Position numbers and translations under genes: made by a program. The notes under the pieces were generated by a model. It did not search any database. It saw only the letters and a list, made by a program, of their open reading frames with translations, and had not been told where the DNA came from. This document shows positions 39,826-44,377 of a stretch of 44,377 nt of DNA, in pieces (position 1 is the stretch's first letter; each line of letters starts with the position of its first letter). This stretch comes from a virus. The DNA is taken from positions 1 through 44,377 of IMG/VR virus record IMGVR_UViG_3300005827_000118; one strand, given 5' to 3'.

Positions 39826-39863
39826 GGGGCTGGCTCGCCACGAGAGTCAGCCCCTTCATTTTT
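39826..39863 (+). terminator. Terminator before the primase gene
   Basis: GGGGCTGGCT (39826-39835) pairs with AGTCAGCCCC (39845-39854) with one G-T wobble, followed by TTCATTTTT to 39863. It lies between the Cys-motif gene and the primase gene. Confidence 0.75.
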
Positions 39864-39874
39864 CCGGAGGTCGC

Positions 39875-41560
39875 ATGGGCCAGAAAGCGCCGATCAAAAT
39901 GGAGAGGCCGGGCACAGAATTTCTCATGAAGTGGTTCGGCGACGTGCCGCAGCGCATGGCGCTCAACCTCTGGACGGCGCAGGATAAGAAATCCCGCTGG
40001 TATCATCACATCCCCCGGCAGACGGACATCAACGCGCTGGTCAAGCAAGGCCACGACGTATACTTCGGCACGTGCCTCGGGCCGCAGGGTCTGAGCAAGC
40101 ACAACCGCGTGACGTCGATCACCGTCACGATGATGCCGGGCCTGTGGATGGACCTCGACTATGGCCCGAACCACAAAAAGACGGACCTGCCCGCCACGCT
40201 CGAAGAGATCCTCGAAGAAGTGGACAAGCTGCCCATGCGTCCGAGCATGATCGTCAAGAGCGGCAACGGCATCCACCTGTACTGGAAGTTCAAGGAGCCC
40301 GTCGAGTTCGAGACGCTCGAAGAGCGGCACAACATGGAGATGCTCAACCGCCGCTGGCACCAGCTGGTCAAGAACCGCTGGCGCGACAAGGGGTGGGGCA
40401 TGGACTCCGTGTGGGACTTGGCGCGCGTGCTGCGCGTGCCCGGCACCTACAACTACAAGGGCCAGGAGCCGGTGCTGGTCGAGCTTCACTACGACGGGCC
40501 GGAAGAATACAACCCCGACGACTTCGACCCGTTCCTGCCGGAGCTTACCGAGCAGGAGGCCAGGAGCGGGACGCTCGAGGTCCAGAAGTGCGGCGACCTC
40601 ATCCTGCGCCTGGACGCAGCGCCGCCGATGCACAAGTTCGAGGCGCTGCGCGAGAACAATGAGAACTTCGCGGCGACCTGGGACCACAAGCGCCGAAACC
40701 TCAAGGACACCTCGCCGTCGGGCTACGATATGAGCCTCGCTCTGTTCGCAGCCCGTGCAGGTTGGACGGAGCAGGAGATTTGCGACCTGCTCATCTTCCA
40801 CCGCGTCAAGTGGGGGCACGAGCCTGACCTGCACCGTGGCGACAAGTTCCGCACCACGATCGGGCGTGCGCTCGAGGCGACAAAGGACGACCGGGCCGTG
40901 AGCCAGTTGCAGAACGAGGCCCCGGAGAACGAGACGCCGGAGCAGAAGCGCACGCGCGTGCTCGGCATCTTGTCCGAGACGTTCGCGATCGAGGTCGTGC
41001 GGCTGTGTAAGTTCGCCAGCGACCCGCCGACCTACTCGATCACTGTCCGCATGAAGGACGGCGCGCTGCGCGAGATGACGCTCGGCACCGTCGACAAGCT
41101 GGTGAGTTCCGCCCTGTTCCAGAAGTGCATGGCGGCGACCTGCGGCAAGCGCCTTCCCGACTACAAGGGCGCTCAGTGGCATGTCATCTCGCAGCACCTG
41201 CTCGACTCGTGCGAGGAGATCGACATGGGCGAGGAGGCGACACCGGCTGGAGAGATGCGCTCGATCATGCGCGAGTACCTGCCGGCGAACAAGCCCATCG
41301 CCGACGTGAACAAGGCTGCGGCGAGGCAGATGCCGTTCTTCAAGAACGGGCGGCTGCACGTGTGGGCATCACACATTGCGACCTGGATGACCATGACCAT
41401 GCGTGGCCGGCTGGACAAGTCGACGCTGTGCCGGATGCTGGTACAGGCCGGAGGCGAGCCTGTGAAGATCCACGTGGTCCTGGGGTCGGTGCGCACCAGC
41501 ACTTCGGTGTATTCATTCCCGCTCGATGACTTCGTCGAGTGGAAACCCAAGGAGGACTGA
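39875..41560 (+). CDS. AEP/RepB-type primase
   Basis: 561 aa with CCGGAGGTCGC. The N-terminal half is a RepB-type archaeo-eukaryotic primase domain. Motif I is LWMDLDYGPNH (residues 90-100, the D-x-D metal ligands), motif II is KSGNGIHLYWKF (128-139) and motif III lies in SVWDLARVLRVPGTYNYK (178-195). A helical linker (240-310) follows. The C-terminal part (about 310-561) has no Walker A or helicase motif, so the protein looks like a stand-alone primase rather than a primase-helicase. A helicase partner may be the UvrD-like protein encoded downstream or an unseen gene. Confidence 0.87.
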   Translation: MGQKAPIKMERPGTEFLMKWFGDVPQRMALNLWTAQDKKSRWYHHIPRQTDINALVKQGHDVYFGTCLGPQGLSKHNRVTSITVTMMPGLWMDLDYGPNHKKTDLPATLEEILEEVDKLPMRPSMIVKSGNGIHLYWKFKEPVEFETLEERHNMEMLNRRWHQLVKNRWRDKGWGMDSVWDLARVLRVPGTYNYKGQEPVLVELHYDGPEEYNPDDFDPFLPELTEQEARSGTLEVQKCGDLILRLDAAPPMHKFEALRENNENFAATWDHKRRNLKDTSPSGYDMSLALFAARAGWTEQEICDLLIFHRVKWGHEPDLHRGDKFRTTIGRALEATKDDRAVSQLQNEAPENETPEQKRTRVLGILSETFAIEVVRLCKFASDPPTYSITVRMKDGALREMTLGTVDKLVSSALFQKCMAATCGKRLPDYKGAQWHVISQHLLDSCEEIDMGEEATPAGEMRSIMREYLPANKPIADVNKAAARQMPFFKNGRLHVWASHIATWMTMTMRGRLDKSTLCRMLVQAGGEPVKIHVVLGSVRTSTSVYSFPLDDFVEWKPKED

Positions 41561-41562
41561 CC

Positions 41563-41790
41563 ATGCGAGTTGCCCAAAAGGATAAGATATTCTGCGACGT
41601 CTGCGGAAAGAAAATGGAGGGACAGGCAGAACGGGAGCCGGTAATCACAGGATATTTCCCGGTCGACGCAGGAGGCATGAGCATCGGACTCTTCCCGTTC
41701 GGCGCTGTTGACTACAAGGACATCTGCCAGACCTGCTACGACAACACAGTGCTGCGGGCGGCAGAGCAAATCAAGGAGAAGCGCCCGTGA
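41563..41790 (+). CDS. Small zinc-finger-like protein
   Basis: 75 aa from the ATG at 41563 with AAGGAGGACTGACC. FCDVCGKKMEGQ and ICQTCYDN make two C-x2-C pairs. The protein joins the primase and UvrD-like genes with overlapping ends (GTGA at 41787), which suggests a partner of one of them. Role unknown. Confidence 0.66.
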   Translation: MRVAQKDKIFCDVCGKKMEGQAEREPVITGYFPVDAGGMSIGLFPFGAVDYKDICQTCYDNTVLRAAEQIKEKRP

Positions 41791-43490
41791 TCGTCAAGAT
41801 ATTCGGCCCGCCGGGCACAGGCAAGACGACCACGCTGGTCCGCAAGATCACGGAGTTGTGCGAGAAGTACGAGCCCTGGGAAATCCTCGTCTCGAGCTTC
41901 ACACGCGCGGCGGCGCGTGAGCTTGTGCGCCGCGACCTGCCCATACCCGAGGAGAACATAGGCACCCTGCACGCGATCTGCTGGCGAGCGCTCGGTCGAC
42001 CCAAGATCGCTGAGCTACACCTCAAGCTCTGGAACGAGGAGCACCCGGACTACGCCATCACCACGGACGGGACCGTCGACGTCGACGACCCGAACGTCAT
42101 GCCGAGCGGACAGAGCGAGGGAGCCCGGCTCATGAGCCAGTACCAGATTCTGCGCTCGAAGATGATACCGCAGGACGAGTGGGACGAGGAGGTGTTCAAG
42201 TTCCACCTCAAGTGGAAGGGCTGGAAGGCCGACCACGAGTTCGAGGACTTCACTGACCTGATCGAGCGTGGCATACTGGCGCTACCCGCACCGCCAGACG
42301 GACAACGCGTCGCGTTCTTCGACGAGGCGCAGGACTTCACGAAGCTCGAGATGACGCTCGCGATGCAGTGGGCTGAGCAGATCGAGCTTGCCTACTTCGT
42401 GGGCGACGACGACCAAGCGATCTACGGCTTCAAGGGCGGCGACAACAAGACCTTCTACCGTGGCCCTGCCGACGAGAAGGAGTACCTCATCCAGAGCTAC
42501 CGGCTCCCGGAGGCCATCGTCCGCAAGGCGCTGACCTTCATCGAGCAGGTCGAGGACCGGGAGTACAAGACCTTCCGCCCACGCGAGGAGCAGGGCCGGG
42601 TGATCGAGGAGAGCGCCGGCTTCAAGCGCGGTGACCTCATCGTCGACATCGCCGAAGGCTACGTGCGCCAGGGCAAGACCGTCATGATCTTGGCCTCGTG
42701 CTCCTACATGCTCGACCCCATCAAGCAAGCGCTCTATGCAACGGGCTTGCCCTGGCACAACCCATACAGGCTGCGCCGTGGCGATTGGAACCCGATGCGC
42801 CGCAGCAGCGAAAACCGCAAGACGACACTGGGCCGCATCCTCGAGTTCTTCATGCAGAGCGACGAGGAACCACCGCTGCGCAAGCTGCGCGTGAGCGAGC
42901 CTGGAGGCCCGTTCTACATGGCCGACGGCTGGCCGCTGTGGACGGTCGACGAGTTCAAGAGCTTCCTCGCCCTGCTGTCCACGGAGAAGCTGCGCAGGAA
43001 GGGCAAGAAGGGATTCAAGGCGGCGCTGGCCGTGCTGTCCGAACCGGACGTCATGACGGCCCCGCACTTCTACAACCCGCGCTACCAGAACGTGCTTCAC
43101 ACCTGGGCGCACGAGTGGCTCTCGGACGAGGCCATCCTCAAGCTGTCCAGCGCGTGCCGCAAGTGGGACTTGACGTACTTGCAGGAGGTAGCGCTGGCGC
43201 AGAAGAAGGACGCCATGAACTTCCCGCAGAACGTACTCAGCAAGCAGGGCTTGCCGGCGCTGTGCGACCAGCCGAAGGTCGTCATCGGCACCATCCACAG
43301 CGTCAAGGGCGGCGAGGCCGATGTGGTCATCCTGTTCCCGGACTTGTCACCGAGTAGTATGATGGGCTACCTCGAAGGCGGGGATGTGCGCGACGATGTC
43401 ATCCGCCAGATGTACGTGGGCATGACGCGTGCCCGCGAGACGCTCGTACTGTGCGGACCCTCATCGCCGAACGCCGTCAACTGGACATGA
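41787..43490 (+). CDS. UvrD/Rep-like superfamily 1 DNA helicase
   Basis: 567 aa, GTG start overlapping the upstream TGA. Complete set of motifs: I GPPGTGKTTT (residues 7-16), Ia SSFTRAAARELVRR, II FFDEAQDF (177-184), III YFVGDDDQAIYGFKGGDN, IV LIQSYRLPEA, V GTIHSVKGGEADVVIL and VI YVGMTRARETLVLC near the C-terminus. A typical 3'-5' DNA helicase involved in replication restart, recombination or genome unwinding. It overlaps the next gene by ATGA. Confidence 0.92.
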   Translation: MIVKIFGPPGTGKTTTLVRKITELCEKYEPWEILVSSFTRAAARELVRRDLPIPEENIGTLHAICWRALGRPKIAELHLKLWNEEHPDYAITTDGTVDVDDPNVMPSGQSEGARLMSQYQILRSKMIPQDEWDEEVFKFHLKWKGWKADHEFEDFTDLIERGILALPAPPDGQRVAFFDEAQDFTKLEMTLAMQWAEQIELAYFVGDDDQAIYGFKGGDNKTFYRGPADEKEYLIQSYRLPEAIVRKALTFIEQVEDREYKTFRPREEQGRVIEESAGFKRGDLIVDIAEGYVRQGKTVMILASCSYMLDPIKQALYATGLPWHNPYRLRRGDWNPMRRSSENRKTTLGRILEFFMQSDEEPPLRKLRVSEPGGPFYMADGWPLWTVDEFKSFLALLSTEKLRRKGKKGFKAALAVLSEPDVMTAPHFYNPRYQNVLHTWAHEWLSDEAILKLSSACRKWDLTYLQEVALAQKKDAMNFPQNVLSKQGLPALCDQPKVVIGTIHSVKGGEADVVILFPDLSPSSMMGYLEGGDVRDDVIRQMYVGMTRARETLVLCGPSSPNAVNWT

Positions 43491-43861
43491 ACTGGAAGCA
43501 GATCACAGACACGCTCTCGCTGAGCGACACCGGGTTCTTGCGCCACACATGCAGCGGCCACGGCGTAATCTGTGGCTCGCTGCGCAAGCCCCACAACGTG
43601 GGCGGGCGCATCTATTACTTGGTCGACGGCAGCTACTTCCGCGTTTGCGACCTGCTCAAGAGGCACTTCGGCAAGTGTGAAATTGAACCGGACCAGCATT
43701 GGTACAGGCGGGCAGGACTCCTCATCTTCCAGCACAACTTGCTGCTGCGTTTCGACGAGGGGCGCAAGGCCCGCCGCAAACAGAAGGAGCCGCGCAATGC
43801 GCATGACATCCGGGACGTACAAATCGAGGATCTCTTCTCCAACGACACGTGGGCAGGATGA
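43487..43861 (+). CDS. Hypothetical protein (124 aa)
   Basis: 124 aa from the ATG at 43487 in the ATGA overlap with the helicase; an ATG at 43451 inside the helicase gene is less likely. NWKQITDTLSLSDTGFLRHT has a helix-turn-helix-like appearance, followed by CSGHGVICGSLRKPHNVGGR, YYLVDGSYFRVCDLLKRHFG and a basic stretch RKARRKQKEPR. May bind DNA; not assigned. Confidence 0.6.
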   Translation: MNWKQITDTLSLSDTGFLRHTCSGHGVICGSLRKPHNVGGRIYYLVDGSYFRVCDLLKRHFGKCEIEPDQHWYRRAGLLIFQHNLLLRFDEGRKARRKQKEPRNAHDIRDVQIEDLFSNDTWAG

Positions 43862-44297
43862 GGCCATCCTCGTCCGCATGACCGACAGGCCGGCGTGCAT
43901 CATCTACCACCAGCCAGACGACGAGGCGAAGGTGCGCATTGACGTCTGGGCGACCGGCGACCTGCCGAACATTGCCGAGCACTTCCTTGGGGTTCACACC
44001 GACCTGTGCTGCCAAGGTCGCTGCCGCATGTGGGCTCCGCTTTTCCTCTCCGGCTCGATGTCGAGCAAGATCTACGACTTCGTCCGTCTCCCGTGGGCGA
44101 GCGGCGATATCGTGCTCGATGCCGTGCAGCTGGCCTTGCACACGCTGAATTACGGCAAGCTCAAGCTGCTCGGCATGAAGGACCACGACGTTCTGCCGAA
44201 CGAGTGGCGTCGGTTCGCGGAACTGAGCGACATGCGCAAGATGCTGCGTGACCGGCTCGAGTGCGACGTCCCGGCCCTGGCGTGGCTGTTCGAATGA
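43797..44297 (+). CDS. Hypothetical protein (166 aa)
   Basis: 166 aa from the ATG at 43797 (AAGGAG seven bases upstream), overlapping the previous gene by 65 bases; an internal start at MTDRPACIIY is possible but has a poorer ribosome site. Sequence has CIIYHQPDDEAKVRIDVWAT, a CCQGRCRMW motif and the LRDRLECDVPALAWLFE C-terminus. No family recognised. Confidence 0.55.
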   Translation: MRMTSGTYKSRISSPTTRGQDEAILVRMTDRPACIIYHQPDDEAKVRIDVWATGDLPNIAEHFLGVHTDLCCQGRCRMWAPLFLSGSMSSKIYDFVRLPWASGDIVLDAVQLALHTLNYGKLKLLGMKDHDVLPNEWRRFAELSDMRKMLRDRLECDVPALAWLFE

Positions 44298-44377
44298 GCG
44301 CGCCTCGCCGCCGCAAGGCGGTGCCGGAAACGACCGGCCCGAACCTGGACAAGATCGCGGCCATGCTCGAAGAGGAC
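44294..44377 (+). CDS. Start of a gene cut by the right edge
   Basis: 28 codons from an ATG overlapping the previous stop (ATGA). The visible residues begin with a basic SAPRRRKAVPETTGPN, then LDKIAAMLEED. No function can be given. If the window were closed into a circle the frame would not join the VRR-NUC fragment at base 2, so the missing sequence is not just a zero-length junction. Confidence 0.55.
   Translation, partial: MSAPRRRKAVPETTGPNLDKIAAMLEED

Noticed and set aside
1-44377. Direct circular closure of the window
   Set aside because: The gene cut at the right edge enters base 1 in a different frame from the VRR-NUC fragment and the encoded parts do not match, so contiguity of the ends is not supported.
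1-44377. tRNA genes, CRISPR arrays, integrase and attachment sites
   Set aside because: None was recognised by eye: no cloverleaf with a CCA-type end, no regularly spaced long repeats, no recombinase motif. A tRNA scan could still find one.

Overview
The window is most of the genome of a short-tailed (podovirus-like) bacteriophage. The evidence is a large terminase, a T7-type head-to-tail connector portal, a scaffold, a small coat protein, tail-tube proteins A and B, a series of internal virion proteins ending in two giants (1298 and 940 aa), and a T7-gp17-type fibre. The DNA is GC-rich with strong G/C preference at third codon positions, and most genes carry AGGAGGA(CACC)-type ribosome sites, so the host is probably a GC-rich Gram-negative bacterium. 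A Desulfovibrio-like host is only an impression, from the style of several small genes. No integrase, tRNA, IS element or CRISPR array was recognised.

Layout. (1) About 2-1713, plus strand: the 3' end of a VRR-NUC nuclease gene and four small genes. (2) 1787-27088, minus strand, read right to left: terL, two GNAT-like proteins, a Gly-rich protein, portal, a Bbp19-like protein, scaffold, coat, a coat-associated protein, a terminator, tail tubes A and B, five internal virion proteins, a fibre, a discoidin/polyglycine adhesin, a small protein, and a probable lysis cassette. (3) 27089-27796: a roughly 700-bp gene-free divergent region, poorer in G+C than its surroundings, with DnaA-box-like repeats, inverted repeats and promoter-like elements. 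(4) 27797-44377, plus strand: early, orphan and replication genes (DUF4326, SSB, DUF932, SNF2-like helicase, XRE-type regulator, Cys-motif protein, AEP/RepB-type primase, UvrD-like helicase). The exception is terS, which lies on the minus strand at 28572-29207.

The two modules diverge from the 27.1-27.8 kb region and converge on a strong hairpin at 1720-1752. Both window ends cut genes, and no DNA polymerase, RNA polymerase or ring-type replicative helicase is visible, so the replication module probably continues in unseen sequence between base 44377 and base 1. Many of the about 25 small plus-strand genes have no recognisable family and are the most open part of the window. The most unusual structural points are the isolated terS whose start codon shares a CATG with a divergent gene, the iterated TATCCAC boxes, a DUF5675 protein with a His/Gly-Cys signature between two membrane proteins in place of a classical endolysin, and the double-discoidin plus polyglycine adhesin.
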